Made by a program: the position numbers and the translations under genes. From NCBI GenBank assembly GCA_964574335.1, contig CAZNNH010000009.1:15489-79488 (forward strand): a stretch of 64,000 bases of DNA, read 5' to 3'. The stretch's first letter is position 1. Each line of letters opens with the position of its first letter. Shown here one piece after another: positions 8,831 to 17,878 of this stretch. The notes under the pieces were generated by a model, which was not told the DNA's origin, did no database searches, and was given only the letters and a program-made list of their open reading frames with translations. Source of the DNA: CAZNNH01 sp964574335. Lineage in GTDB: Bacteria; Acidobacteriota; Vicinamibacteria; Fen-336.

Positions 8831-10393
8831 TCAGTGCATCGCCGCTGGCCCACGTCCCGTCCGCGGCATCCTCAGCATGAGGAGCAGGGGCAGCAGGCAG
8901 GCGAAAAGCAGCCCCATCAGCCGAAACGCGTCCATGAACGACAGCATGGCCGCCTGACGTTGGACCAGGCCGAAGACGGCGGCCCGGGCTTGCTCGCCGG
9001 CGGTCGTGAGATCGGACCCGCTGGCCAGGAACCCGGCGCGGAGCTGCTCGAGCAGCGCCCGCGCCTCGGGGTTGTAGACGTCGACGTGCGCACCGAGGAT
9101 GTTCGTGTGGACCTGTTGCTGCCGGGCCAGGACGGTGGTGGCCACCGCGATGCCGAGGCTGCCGCCGATGTTGCGCATCAGGTTGAAGATGCTGGTCGCG
9201 TTGCCCATCGACTCGCGCGGGATGGGGTCCATGGTGATCGTGGTGAGAGGGACGAAGAGCAGGGCGAGCGAGATGCCCTGCATGAACTGCGGCCAGAAGA
9301 CGTCCCAGTAGCCGGCGCTGAGATTCAGCGAGCCGAGCCAGAACAGCGTCAGCGAGCCTCCGATGACCCCCAGGGCGAGGAGCCGGCGGGCGTCGAAACG
9401 GCCCAGGGCCATGCCCACCAGAGGCATGGCGAGAAAGGAGCCCATGCCCCGCGGGGCGAGCGCGATCCCGGCCTGTAGCGATGGGTAGCCGAGCAGGGTC
9501 TGGAGGAAGATGGGCACCAGCACCATGCTGCCGTAGAGGGCGAAGCCCACCATCGTGATCAGGAAGACGCCCGTCGCGTAGGTGCGAAGGCGGAAGACGC
9601 GCAGGTCCACGACCGGTTGATCGACTCGCAGCTCGTGCGCGAGGAAGGCGGCCAGGGCGACGGCGGACACCACCGCGAGAGCCGTCATCGGGCGCGAGGC
9701 GAACCAGTCGTCCTCCTGGCCCTTGTCGAGGAAGATCTGCAGCGCGCCGATGCCCAGGGCGAGCAGGCCGATCCCTGTCCAGTCGACGCGCTCCCCGCGC
9801 CTCCCGAAGTAGGCAGGGTCGAAGACGAACGTCTTCATCATCGCCAGCGCCACGATGCCGACCGGCAGGTTGATGTAGAAGACCCAGCGCCAGCTGTAGC
9901 TGTCGGTCAGCCAGCCCCCGAGCACCGGGCCGAAGATGGGCGCCACCACGATGCCGAGGCCCCAGAAGGCCATCGCCTTGCCGCGCTGCTCGGGGGGAAA
10001 GGCCTCGAGCAGGACCGCCTGCGACAGCGGCTGCAGGGCCCCGCCGGCGGTGCCCTGGATCACCCGGAAGATGACGAGAAAGGGGAGGCTCGGCGCGAGC
10101 CCACAAAGCAGCGACGCGAGGGTGAAGCCGCTCACCGAGAGCATCAGCAGCCGCTTGCGTCCGAAGCGGTGCGAGAGCCAGCCGGCCAGCGGCAGGACGA
10201 TGGCGTTTGCCACCAGGTACGACGTGAGCGCCCAGGTGGACTCGTCGATGGTGGCCGAGAGGTCGCCCGCGATGTGCGGGAGCGAGACGTTCACGACCGT
10301 CGTGTCCAGCACCTCCATGAAGGTGGCGGACATCACCGCCACCGCCACGATCCATGGGTTGATCACCGGGCGAACGACGTCGTCGCCGGTCAC
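8831..10393 (-). CDS. DHA2-family MFS multidrug exporter, EmrB/QacA type
   Basis: A 520-residue 14-TM drug:H+ antiporter. The motif LDTTVVNVSLPHIAGDL in TM1 and WRWVFYINLPVG in TM5 identify the DHA2 subfamily. The GTG start at 10393 overlaps the stop of the upstream kinase-like gene (GTGA), so it is the last gene of an emrA-kinase-emrB operon. With the HlyD-type adaptor encoded at the operon's head it should form an EmrAB-like pump that, with an outer-membrane channel not seen here, exports hydrophobic compounds across both membranes. The C-terminus ends with an extra TM and a short basic tail. Confidence 0.9.
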   Translation of the reverse strand: MTGDDVVRPVINPWIVAVAVMSATFMEVLDTTVVNVSLPHIAGDLSATIDESTWALTSYLVANAIVLPLAGWLSHRFGRKRLLMLSVSGFTLASLLCGLAPSLPFLVIFRVIQGTAGGALQPLSQAVLLEAFPPEQRGKAMAFWGLGIVVAPIFGPVLGGWLTDSYSWRWVFYINLPVGIVALAMMKTFVFDPAYFGRRGERVDWTGIGLLALGIGALQIFLDKGQEDDWFASRPMTALAVVSAVALAAFLAHELRVDQPVVDLRVFRLRTYATGVFLITMVGFALYGSMVLVPIFLQTLLGYPSLQAGIALAPRGMGSFLAMPLVGMALGRFDARRLLALGVIGGSLTLFWLGSLNLSAGYWDVFWPQFMQGISLALLFVPLTTITMDPIPRESMGNATSIFNLMRNIGGSLGIAVATTVLARQQQVHTNILGAHVDVYNPEARALLEQLRAGFLASGSDLTTAGEQARAAVFGLVQRQAAMLSFMDAFRLMGLLFACLLPLLLMLRMPRTGRGPAAMH

Positions 10394-11037
10394 GCTGGAC
10401 AGGCCGGGCCCAGCGTACCCGTCTCGAGGGCGGCCAGGATGGCGGACACGGCCGCCTCCTCGCCGAGTGCGGCGTTGATCATCAGGTGGTAGAGGTGGGG
10501 ATCGAGCCGGTTCTCGCCGAAGTGGCGACGGATGTAGGCCGTACGTTCGCGGTCGGTCTCCTCGAAGGCCAGCTCGACGTCGGCCCCTGGCCCGAGCCGG
10601 GACCGGAGGCGTTGCAGGCACGCGGCTCGCGGGGCGCAGACGAACACGTGGAAGACGTCGGGCCGGCCGCGCAGCAGGCACTGGCCGCCCCGGCCGACGA
10701 TGACGCACTCGCCCGCCGCCGCCGCCGCCTCGACGATCCGTCCTCCGAGGGCGGCCACGCGGTCGGAGTCCACCACGTCGTTCTCATGGACGACCGCGAC
10801 CGCTTCGAAGCCGCCGTACCAGAGGGCCCGACCGATACGCCGCACCCACGGGTCGACGCGCTCGTCGAGCCTGGCGGCGACATCGTGGTGGACCCGCGCC
10901 TCCTCCGCGATGCGCTCGACCAGCCCGCGGTCAAGCAGTTGGTAGCCGAGGCGCTCGGCAAGCCGGCCCGCGATCGCCGCCCCCCCGCTGCCGTACTCGC
11001 GGGCCACGGTGACGACGCGGAAGCGCGAGGTGCTCAT
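10390..11037 (-). CDS. cytidylate kinase-like family protein
   Basis: A 215-residue protein of the Cytidylate_kin2 type. It has the P-loop-like AREYGSGGAAIAGRLAERLG at residues 11-30, VIVGRGGQ (Walker-B region) near residue 105, and the Arg-rich lid ETDRERTAYIRRHFG near 155. The family is related to CMP kinase, but most members have no proven substrate. Its ATG overlaps the stop of the emrA-like gene (ATGA) and its own stop overlaps the emrB-like start (GTGA). It therefore sits inside the efflux operon and must be cotranslated with the pump. Why a nucleotide-kinase-like protein is there is not known. Confidence 0.85.
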   Translation of the reverse strand: MSTSRFRVVTVAREYGSGGAAIAGRLAERLGYQLLDRGLVERIAEEARVHHDVAARLDERVDPWVRRIGRALWYGGFEAVAVVHENDVVDSDRVAALGGRIVEAAAAAGECVIVGRGGQCLLRGRPDVFHVFVCAPRAACLQRLRSRLGPGADVELAFEETDRERTAYIRRHFGENRLDPHLYHLMINAALGEEAAVSAILAALETGTLGPACPA

Positions 11038-12221
11038 CGCGTGAAGACGGTGGGGACGACGGACAGACCCGGGCGCAGGAGGTGCGCGGGATCCTGCCCT
11101 GGCTCCAGGGCGATCTTCACGGAGATCCGCTGCACCACCTTCACGTAGTTGCCGGCGGCGTTCTCGGGGGGCAGCAGGCTGAACCGGGAGCCGGTGGCGG
11201 CGGCGATGCTGTCCACCCGGCCCCGGTAGGTGCGGCGGTAGGCGTCCACCGAGACCTCGACGGGCTGGCCGGGGCGGATCGACTTGAGCTGGCTCTCCTT
11301 GAAGTTGGCGGTCACCCACACCTCGTCGAGGGGGACGATCGCGAGCAACGGCTGGCCAGGCTGGACCACCTGCCCCACCTCGACCGTCTTGCGGCTCACC
11401 ACGCCGCTGACCAGCGCCTTCACCTCGGTGTAGGAGAGGTTCAGCTTCGCCTGCTCGAGGGCGGCCTTGGCCATCTCGACCTTGGCTGCGGCCGAGGCCG
11501 CGCGGGCGGAGACGATCTCGACCTGCTGGCGGCTGGTGCCGGCCTGGGCGAGCCGCGCCCGCGCCGCCTCGACCGCCTGCTCCGCCCCGTGCACCCCGGC
11601 TTCGGCCGCCTGGCGAGAGGCGCGCGCCGAGTCGGCGGCGGTCGAGACGGCGTCGAAGTGCTGCTTCGAGATCTCGTCCTTGGCCAGCAGGGGCCGGAAA
11701 CGCTTGAGGTCGCCCACCGTTTGCCGCTCCCGGGCCTGGGCGTCGCGCAGGTCGGCCCGGGCGGCGGCGAGCCGCGCCTGCGCACCGGCGAGGTCGCTGT
11801 CGGCGGCGGTCTCCTGCGAGGTGGCGGTGGTGGAGGTGAGGGGCACCGTGGTGTGCGCTGCCCGCTCGCTGGCCAGGTTCTCCTCCAGATCGGCCTGGGC
11901 CCGGGCCAGCGCCACCTCGTAGTCGCGGGGGTCGATCCGGACCAGCAGCGTGCCCTTCTCCACCTGCTGGTTGTCGGCGACCAGGACGGACAGGACCGTC
12001 CCCCCGACGCGGGCCGCCACCGGGTTCACGTGCCCGTCGATCTGGGCGTCGTCGGTCGACTCCCGGCCGGAGAAGTGCCAGAAGGCCAGCAGCCCAGCCA
12101 GCAGGACGGCGAGGGCGGCGAGAACCACGACGGCGCGGGCCTGGCCGCTCCGGCGCAGCCGTACGCGCAGGCCGGGTCGCGGCGGGCCGGGCTCTGGTGC
12201 GGGGGGCAGGCTCTCGGCCAT
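11034..12221 (-). CDS. HlyD/EmrA-type membrane fusion protein
   Basis: A 395-residue periplasmic adaptor. It has a short cytoplasmic N-terminus, one TM segment (about residues 30-50), the split biotinyl-lipoyl domain (GHVNPVAARVGGTVLSVLV at about 64-82 and LNLSYTEVKALVSGVVSRK at about 263-281), and between them a long Ala-rich coiled coil (about 100-260). A beta-barrel region (VWVTANFKESQLKSIRPGQ) follows. It is the first gene of the efflux operon, with an AAAGGA ribosome site before the ATG. Its role is to connect the EmrB-type pump to an outer-membrane channel. Confidence 0.92.
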   Translation of the reverse strand: MAESLPPAPEPGPPRPGLRVRLRRSGQARAVVVLAALAVLLAGLLAFWHFSGRESTDDAQIDGHVNPVAARVGGTVLSVLVADNQQVEKGTLLVRIDPRDYEVALARAQADLEENLASERAAHTTVPLTSTTATSQETAADSDLAGAQARLAAARADLRDAQARERQTVGDLKRFRPLLAKDEISKQHFDAVSTAADSARASRQAAEAGVHGAEQAVEAARARLAQAGTSRQQVEIVSARAASAAAKVEMAKAALEQAKLNLSYTEVKALVSGVVSRKTVEVGQVVQPGQPLLAIVPLDEVWVTANFKESQLKSIRPGQPVEVSVDAYRRTYRGRVDSIAAATGSRFSLLPPENAAGNYVKVVQRISVKIALEPGQDPAHLLRPGLSVVPTVFTR

Positions 12222-12476
12222 CTACCGTCCTTTCAGGAGCTCCGGGTGGCTCGTCAGCAGGACCAGCGCAGCAAAGGAGCGGGCTCCGACGGGGTCAGAA
12301 GCGTGCATGGGAAGACCGAAGAACCACTCCTGCTGGAACGATAGCACGACACCGATGGTAGCCTTCTCCCGGGTCCAACGAGGCCCGCCTTGGCGGCGCG
12401 ACCACGGATCCCCAGCGGCGGCGCTCTGGACCGCTCGCCGTGTCCTCGTCCGTGTGTCGGACCATTGGAGGCAGTC

Positions 12477-12959
12477 ATGACCAGACACGTATCTCCGTTT
12501 CACCTCAGCACCCAACACCTGCACGGGGCCTTCGGATCGGATACCTTCGGCCGCGGGGCGGAGACCTTCGCCCGCTGGTTCGGCACGCCCACCTTTCTCA
12601 TCATGCAGACCGTCATCGTGCTGATATGGATCGTGCTCAATGGGCTGGCGGCCACGCTCCGCTGGGATCCTTACCCGTTCATCCTGCTCAATCTGGCGTT
12701 CTCGCTGCAGGCGGCCTATGCCGCCCCCCTCATCCTGCTTGCGCAGGCACGTCAGGCCGATCGGGACAAGGCGCTCAGCGAGGCGGACGCCAGCCATCGG
12801 GAGGCGCTTGCCACGGCCGCCGTCGAGCGCCAGGAGATCGCGCTCCAGCAGACGCAGCGCCTCGAAGAGCTGCTGGCGGCCAACACCGCCCTCACCGAGG
12901 AGGTGCGGAAGCTGACCCGCCAGATCCACGAGCGGGTCGTGCCGGCCGCCCCGGCCTAG
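12477..12959 (+). CDS. DUF1003 membrane protein
   Basis: A 160-residue protein with two TM segments (about residues 40-60 and 66-88). They contain the DUF1003 signatures FGTPTFLIMQTVIVLIWI and WDPYPFILLNLAFS, and are followed by a charged coiled coil (about 90-155). The ATG at 12477 has TTGGAGGC upstream, while the longer frame start is in non-coding sequence. DUF1003 proteins are uncharacterised inner-membrane proteins. It is followed after 12 bp by a methyltransferase fragment and then a DUF2127 gene, in the same direction. Confidence 0.88.
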   Translation: MTRHVSPFHLSTQHLHGAFGSDTFGRGAETFARWFGTPTFLIMQTVIVLIWIVLNGLAATLRWDPYPFILLNLAFSLQAAYAAPLILLAQARQADRDKALSEADASHREALATAAVERQEIALQQTQRLEELLAANTALTEEVRKLTRQIHERVVPAAPA

Positions 12960-12971
12960 GGTCGGAACGTC

Positions 12972-13139
12972 ATGCTAGACCCGCTTCCGGTGGACACTGA
13001 GCGACAGGACATCGACGCGGCCCGCGCCTTCTGCGACCGCGTCAGCCGCGTCTACAATGGTCTCGCCCACGCCAGCGAGCACGAGAGCTGCCGGCGCGGC
13101 CTGGAGCTCCTGGCGGAGCCTCGGGAAGCACGCCCATGA
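12972..13139 (+). pseudogene. N-terminal fragment of a SAM-dependent methyltransferase
   Basis: A 55-codon frame ending in a TGA that overlaps the next ATG (ATGA at 13136). Residues 18-46 (FCDRVSRVYNGLAHASEHES, then RRGLELLAE) match the start of UbiE-like class-I methyltransferases, in which this helix is followed by the SAM-binding motif LExGxGTG. Here the sequence stops just where motif I should begin. It is a truncated gene or an assembly in which the remaining roughly 150 codons were dropped. No methyltransferase activity is possible. Confidence 0.55.
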
Positions 13140-13600
13140 GCACTCGCCGAACCGCGGCGGCCGGGCTCCGAACCGTGGCCGCCCTCGAGGCCACCAAGGG
13201 AGCCCTGGTGATGGTGGCCGGGCTTGGCCTTCTATCCCTCGTCCACCACGACGTCCAGCGAGCGGCGGAGTCGGTCGTCCGCCATCTCCACTTGAACCCC
13301 GCGCGGGAGTACCCGCGGGTGTTCATCGAGGCGGCGACGCGGGTGACCGACGCGCGGCTGTGGTGGCTCGCCTCGGGAGCCTTCGCCTACGCGGCGGCTC
13401 GGGGCATCGAGGCCTACGGCCTGTGGCGGGCGCGTGCCTGGGCCGAGTGGTTTGCGATCCTTTCCGGCGCCATCTACCTGCCGATCGAGGTCTTCGAGCT
13501 CATCCACCGCGCGACCGCGCTGAAGGCGGCCATCCTCCTCATCAACACGGGGATCTTGGGTTATCTCGGCTACCTCCGGCTGGTCAGACGGTCGGAGTAG
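13136..13600 (+). CDS. DUF2127 membrane protein
   Basis: A 154-residue polytopic protein with about four TM segments. It carries the DUF2127 pattern: LRTVAALEATKGALVMVAG at the N-terminus, then ARGIEAYGLWRARAWAEWFA and IYLPIEVFELIHRAT, with a C-terminal TM and basic end. The conserved EAYGLW...W and P-E-E residues are intact. The start overlaps the stop of the preceding methyltransferase fragment, so the original gene may have been coupled to it. Function unknown; the family is common beside transporters. Confidence 0.85.
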   Translation: MSTRRTAAAGLRTVAALEATKGALVMVAGLGLLSLVHHDVQRAAESVVRHLHLNPAREYPRVFIEAATRVTDARLWWLASGAFAYAAARGIEAYGLWRARAWAEWFAILSGAIYLPIEVFELIHRATALKAAILLINTGILGYLGYLRLVRRSE

Positions 13601-13651
13601 GCCTTCCATGCCCGCGCTTCCCTCCACGAGGGGCGATGGGGCCAGGCGGTG

Positions 13652-15049
13652 TCACTGGGGCCCGTCCTTGGGCTTGGGGTTGTGCCAGCCGCCGTCCGCC
13701 GCGATCAGCGCGTCGGCCTCCTTCGGGCCCCAGCTCCCGCGCCTGTAGGGACGGACCCGGTGGTGGGCCTTCAGGACCCGGTCGACCACCGCCCAGGCAG
13801 CCTCGACCGCGTCCTCACGGGTGAAGAGCGCTCCGTTGCCCGCCATGGCGTCTTCCAGGAGTCGCTCGTAAGGCGCTTCCTCTCCCGGCTGCTCCTTGAG
13901 CAGGTAGAGCTCGCGCTGGTCGCCGACGAACTCCTTGCCAACGCGTTTGACGCGAGCGGCGAGGGCGACGGCGGAGCTGGGGGAGAGCCGGAAGCGCAGG
14001 TAGTTGGCTCGTCCGGCCGCCGGCTGCGAGTCGGCGAACAGCCTCTGCGGCGGCGGTTTCAGCTCCACCAGGACCTCGGTTGCGGTGTCGCTCAGGAACT
14101 TGCCGGAGCGCAGGTACCAGGGGACTCCTTGCCAGCGCCACGAGTCGATGAAGAGCCTGAGGGCGCAGAAGGTCTCCACATCCGATCGCTTCGCCACGTT
14201 GGGTTCGCTCCGGTAGCCCGCGTACTGGCCGCGCACCAGGTCGTCGCTTCTCAGGGGTCGCATCGCCTGGAAGACCTTGGCCTTCTCGGTGTGCACGGCG
14301 CCAAAGCTCCTGTAGGCGGGCGGCTCCATGGCCAGCAGCGCGACGATCTGGAAGAGATGGTTCTGGATCACGTCGCGCAGGCAGCCGGCCGTCTCGTAGA
14401 AGGCACCGCGGCTCCCCACGCCGAAGTCCTCGGACAGGGTGATCTGGACGCTGGCCACGCAGTTGCGGTTCCAGATCGGCTCCAGGAAGGAGTTGGCGAA
14501 GCGGAAATAGAGGACGTTCATGATCGCCTCCTTCCCGAGGAAGTGGTCGATGCGGAAGATCGAGGCCTCCGGAAAGACCGCCCGAGCAACGCGGTTGAGC
14601 TCCCGCGCGGAGGCCAGGTCGCGTCCGAACGGCTTCTCGACGATGACGCGTGCACCGTCCGCCAGGCCGGCGTCCCCGAGCCCCCGGATCACCGTGGCGA
14701 AGAGCGAGGGCGGGATAGCCAGGTAGTACGCGGGTCGCCGGGCTCCGGCCAGCGCCTTCTTGATCTCGGTGAACGTGCCAGGTTCCTGGTAGTTCCCGCT
14801 CACGTAGCGGAGCGAGGCGAGGAGACGGTCGAGGGCGCGCGGGTTGTCGATCCCCCCCGATCGCTTCAGGCTGTCCTTGGCGCGCCGGCGCAGACGCGCC
14901 AGACTCCAGTTCGGGAGGGCGACGCCGATGACCGGGACCTCGAGGGCGCCCCGTTTCGCCATCGCGTAGAGGGCCGGGAAGATCATCTTGTGGGCGAGAT
15001 CGCCGGTCACGCCGAACACCACCAGCGCGTCTGAACGGGTGGCGGCCAT
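13652..15049 (-). CDS. zwf: glucose-6-phosphate 1-dehydrogenase
   Basis: A 465-residue cytoplasmic enzyme oxidising glucose 6-phosphate to 6-phosphogluconolactone with NAD(P)+. The Rossmann motif FGVTGDLAHK (residues 12-21), EKPFGRDL and the active-site signature RIDHFLGKE are all present. The C-terminus carries the usual SWGPKEAD box. It is the second gene of an operon: its ATG at 15049 overlaps the stop of gnd by one base. No 6-phosphogluconolactonase gene is present in the window. Length is slightly short but complete. Confidence 0.95.
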   Translation of the reverse strand: MAATRSDALVVFGVTGDLAHKMIFPALYAMAKRGALEVPVIGVALPNWSLARLRRRAKDSLKRSGGIDNPRALDRLLASLRYVSGNYQEPGTFTEIKKALAGARRPAYYLAIPPSLFATVIRGLGDAGLADGARVIVEKPFGRDLASARELNRVARAVFPEASIFRIDHFLGKEAIMNVLYFRFANSFLEPIWNRNCVASVQITLSEDFGVGSRGAFYETAGCLRDVIQNHLFQIVALLAMEPPAYRSFGAVHTEKAKVFQAMRPLRSDDLVRGQYAGYRSEPNVAKRSDVETFCALRLFIDSWRWQGVPWYLRSGKFLSDTATEVLVELKPPPQRLFADSQPAAGRANYLRFRLSPSSAVALAARVKRVGKEFVGDQRELYLLKEQPGEEAPYERLLEDAMAGNGALFTREDAVEAAWAVVDRVLKAHHRVRPYRRGSWGPKEADALIAADGGWHNPKPKDGPQ

Positions 15050-16080
15050 CAGGCGCCTCGTCTCGTAGGAGCATCCTTCTCTGCGTGTCCGCCGAACTCG
15101 TAGCGCAACGCGGACAACATCTTGTCGGCGAAGTCGGCCTCTCCGCGCGAGCCGAAGCGTTCGTACAGCGCCGCGCTGAGGACGGGCGCCGGAACCGCCT
15201 CGTCGATGGCTGCCTGGATCGTCCAGCGCCCCTCACCGGAGTCCGAGACCCGGCCGGCGAACCTCGCCAGGTCGGGGCTCTCGAGAAGCGCCCGGGCGGC
15301 CAGATCCAGCAGCCACGAAGCGATCACGCTGCCGCGGCGCCAGACCTCGGCGATATCCGCCAGGTTCAGGTCGAAGGCGTAGTGCTCGGGGTGCCGCAGC
15401 GGCGTGGTTTCGGCATCGACGGAGCGCTGGCGCGTGCCGACGTTGGCATGGTGGAGGACGTTCAGCCCCTCCGCGTAGGCGGCCATCACCCCGTACTCGA
15501 TGCCGTTGTGGACCATCTTGACGAAGTGACCGGCGCCGCTTGGCCCGCAGCGCAGGTAGCCACGCTCCGCGGTGCCGGGGGCGTTCTCACGTCCCGGCGT
15601 GCGCGGCGCCGACTCGAAACTGGGGGCGAGGGCGGCGAAGATCGGCTCGAGCCGCCGGACCGTCTGCTCGTCCCCCCCGATCATCTGGCAGTATCCTCGC
15701 TCCAGGCCCCAGACTCCGCCGCTGGTCCCGACGTCCAGGTAGTGGATGCCGAGCGGTTCCAGCTCGGCCGAGCGTCGAATGTCGTCTTGGTAGTAGGAGT
15801 TGCCGCCGTCGATCACCGCGTCGCCACTCGCCAGGAGCGGAACCAGCGTGCGCAGCGTGGGATCGACCACGGCCACCGGCAGCATCATCCACAGGGCGCG
15901 GGGCCGGGTCAGCCTGTCGACCAGGTCCTCGGGTGACGTCGCGCCGACCGCGCCCTCCGCGACCAGTGCCGCAACGGCTTGCGGATCGAGGTCGTGCACC
16001 ACGCACCGATGACCGGCTCGGAGTAGGCGCCGCACCATGTTGGCGCCCATCCGCCCCAGTCCGATCATGCCGAGCTCCAT
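15049..16080 (-). CDS. gnd: 6-phosphogluconate dehydrogenase (decarboxylating), GndA/YqeC type
   Basis: A 343-residue enzyme converting 6-phosphogluconate to ribulose 5-phosphate and CO2. It has the nucleotide-binding motif MIGLGRMGANMVRRL at the start, the DGGNSYYQDD substrate block, the GPSGAGHFVKMVHNGIEYG catalytic-Lys signature, and a short C-terminus. The length is that of the compact, often NAD-preferring, gnd branch, not the 470-residue enteric form. A CAAGGAGACGCC ribosome site precedes the ATG. With the overlapping zwf it forms the oxidative pentose-phosphate operon. Confidence 0.93.
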   Translation of the reverse strand: MELGMIGLGRMGANMVRRLLRAGHRCVVHDLDPQAVAALVAEGAVGATSPEDLVDRLTRPRALWMMLPVAVVDPTLRTLVPLLASGDAVIDGGNSYYQDDIRRSAELEPLGIHYLDVGTSGGVWGLERGYCQMIGGDEQTVRRLEPIFAALAPSFESAPRTPGRENAPGTAERGYLRCGPSGAGHFVKMVHNGIEYGVMAAYAEGLNVLHHANVGTRQRSVDAETTPLRHPEHYAFDLNLADIAEVWRRGSVIASWLLDLAARALLESPDLARFAGRVSDSGEGRWTIQAAIDEAVPAPVLSAALYERFGSRGEADFADKMLSALRYEFGGHAEKDAPTRRGA

Positions 16081-16304
16081 GGCGTCTCCTTGTCTGGCAG
16101 GACCGCGAGCGGCCCACGCGGTTCACGGCTGTCGAGGAGCTCGCCCTAGCACCGACGATGCTCCAACGGCTCATCAAAGGCAGCTCACTCCCGTCTGGTA
16201 GTGGTGGCCTGGTGCCGGAAGCTCCGCTTGCCGCTATCCGCAGTCTAGGGAAGCGGTGGCGGCGGGATCCAATAGGTTTGTGGCGGGTATTCCATAGGCC
16301 TCGA

Positions 16305-16893
16305 TCACCCGCGATTTGCCAGCACCACGTTCTGATACGGATAGGGGATCTCGATCCCTGCCTCGGAGAATCGGGCTTTCGCCCGCTCCAGCAAGTCGTA
16401 CTCCAGTCGATGGGCGGCCAGGGCATCCTGGCACCAGGCCCGGAGGCGAAGGACGATGCTGGAGCTGCCCAGCTCGACCACGGGGCAGTCCAAGGCCTCG
16501 ATCACGTCGGGATGGTTTCGAGTGATGCCGAGGAGGATCTCTCTGGCCTGCGTGACGTCCGACGTGTAGCTGATTCCGACATGAACCGCCGCCATCACCC
16601 GAGGATCGACGCTGGTGAGGTTCACGGTGGTCTGTGTTCCCGCCAGGCTGTTGGGGAGCACGACCCGCCGGTTGTCGAAGGTACGAAGGACCGTGTAGCC
16701 CAGGGTGACGCTCTCGACCACCCCTGTCTCCGGTCCGCCGGGCGCTTGCACCTGAAGTCGGTCCCCGACTCGGAACGGCCGGTAGATGAGCAGGGCGAGG
16801 CCAGCCAAGCAGGATGATCAGCGTGGCGTAGGTGAGGGCTCCCGTCAGCGTGTTCGGGTGGATCCTGGCGAGGGCGTGCTCGAGCTGCTGCAT
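16305..16893 (-). pseudogene. MscS-family mechanosensitive channel, internally deleted and frameshifted
   Basis: Two pieces of an MscS-like channel on the minus strand. The piece 16801-16893 begins with ATG (AAGGAGAG ribosome site) and encodes about 30 residues ending in the hydrophobic YATLIILL. The piece 16305-16808 continues in another frame with AGLALLIYRPFRVGDRLQV, the end of pore helix TM3 plus the complete beta and alpha/beta cytosolic domain, to ANRG. The region between (TM2 and most of TM3, roughly 70-100 residues in relatives) is missing at about 16800-16815. As assembled, no functional channel can be made. It could be a true deletion or an assembly collapse. Confidence 0.7.
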
Positions 16894-17278
16894 GGCCTGC
16901 TCTCCTTGGTCTACGGTGAACGGCCGGGCGGCGGTATCGGCATTCCGCTGCTGCCGGACCGGCAGGGTGTGGACGATGCCCCCGTCCTGCGCCGGAGGCC
17001 GACCAGCTCGGCGCTACCCGAACGCGGCACGCACCGCGCCAGGAAGAGGCGATGGTCGGTGACGCGGCTGACGGAGGCGGCCCCCTCAGAACCGAGTGCC
17101 CAGCGTTCCGACGGGTGGGCGCGGGCGGGGCCCGCGGCGGGACGCGCGACAACGGCCGGCAGCGTCGCGATGCCGCACGCGCAGATGGTGGCGGCCACGC
17201 CGCCACGGTGCCGGCGGGCTCGATCAGGCGACGCCGTCGCTGTCTCCATGACACGCCTCGTCACGAGGGTCTTGGTGC
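16894..17278. other. intergenic region without recognisable gene
   Basis: This 385-bp stretch has open frames on both strands because of high GC, but none shows a domain, signal peptide or plausible ribosome site. A short frame from ATG 17249 reads like a signal-peptide start (MTRLVTRVLVLA) and is out of frame with the following gene. It may be the displaced 5' end of that gene. Confidence 0.3.
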
Positions 17279-17812
17279 TTGCACCCGGCGGCCCGCGCCC
17301 CGGAGCCAGGCACACGGCTGGACGCCAAAGCATACCAGGGCGTCTGGCGGGTGATTGCCTTCCTGGTATCCGCACCTCCCGGCTCGCGCGAGCAGGCGGG
17401 CCTGCTCGAACGGGGCGGCCGGAAGAAGCTCTCGGACACGGTTGGAGCCCCGGTGAAGCGGCTCGACGCGCCGCCGGAACGGCTCATCCGACCGGGGGAC
17501 GTGGTCGAGGGGGAGATCGAGCTCGAGGACGGCCGCCGGATGCCGGTGAGAGTCGCACAGACCGGGTGGAAGGACGACTTCGATCCGATCGACTACCGCT
17601 TCTCGATCCTCGACGTCGAGTGGCTGGTGCGACGCGCCCTCGTGGATGAGCTCCCGGACCTCGCCGCGGTGAAGTGCGCGGCGCCGGTCGTTCCCGACCG
17701 GGGCGAGACCCTCTGCACCGCGACCGGCCGGCAAGGAGAACGCCTCGACGTCGTGGTCAGCCGCTCGGGTGGGGAGCACCGGATGCGCCGGCGCGCGCCG
17801 CCGGGGAGCTGA
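17279..17812 (+). CDS. hypothetical protein, possible DUF4333-like C-terminus
   Basis: A 177-residue frame. It begins at a TTG, so the true start is unclear; an out-of-frame signal-like peptide begins at 17249 and a frameshift near 17280-17310 is possible. Residues 20-110 form a mixed alpha/beta region containing WKDDFDPIDYRF. The last 45 residues (with VKCAAPVVPDRGETLCTATG) resemble the two-Cys strand unit of DUF4333-type secreted proteins. Function unknown. It runs convergently with the SnoaL-like gene. Confidence 0.45.
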   Translation: MHPAARAPEPGTRLDAKAYQGVWRVIAFLVSAPPGSREQAGLLERGGRKKLSDTVGAPVKRLDAPPERLIRPGDVVEGEIELEDGRRMPVRVAQTGWKDDFDPIDYRFSILDVEWLVRRALVDELPDLAAVKCAAPVVPDRGETLCTATGRQGERLDVVVSRSGGEHRMRRRAPPGS

Positions 17813-17878
17813 TCGGATCTAGCCCGCACCATTCACCGGCGACGCCGCTCCGCGCCGTGTCGCTTCTGCCGGGGCCCG

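Noticed and set aside
8039..9478. Large + strand open frame opposite the stress-type protein and the EmrB-like gene
   Set aside because: Composition is typical of GC-rich shadow frames; both minus-strand genes have clear family motifs.
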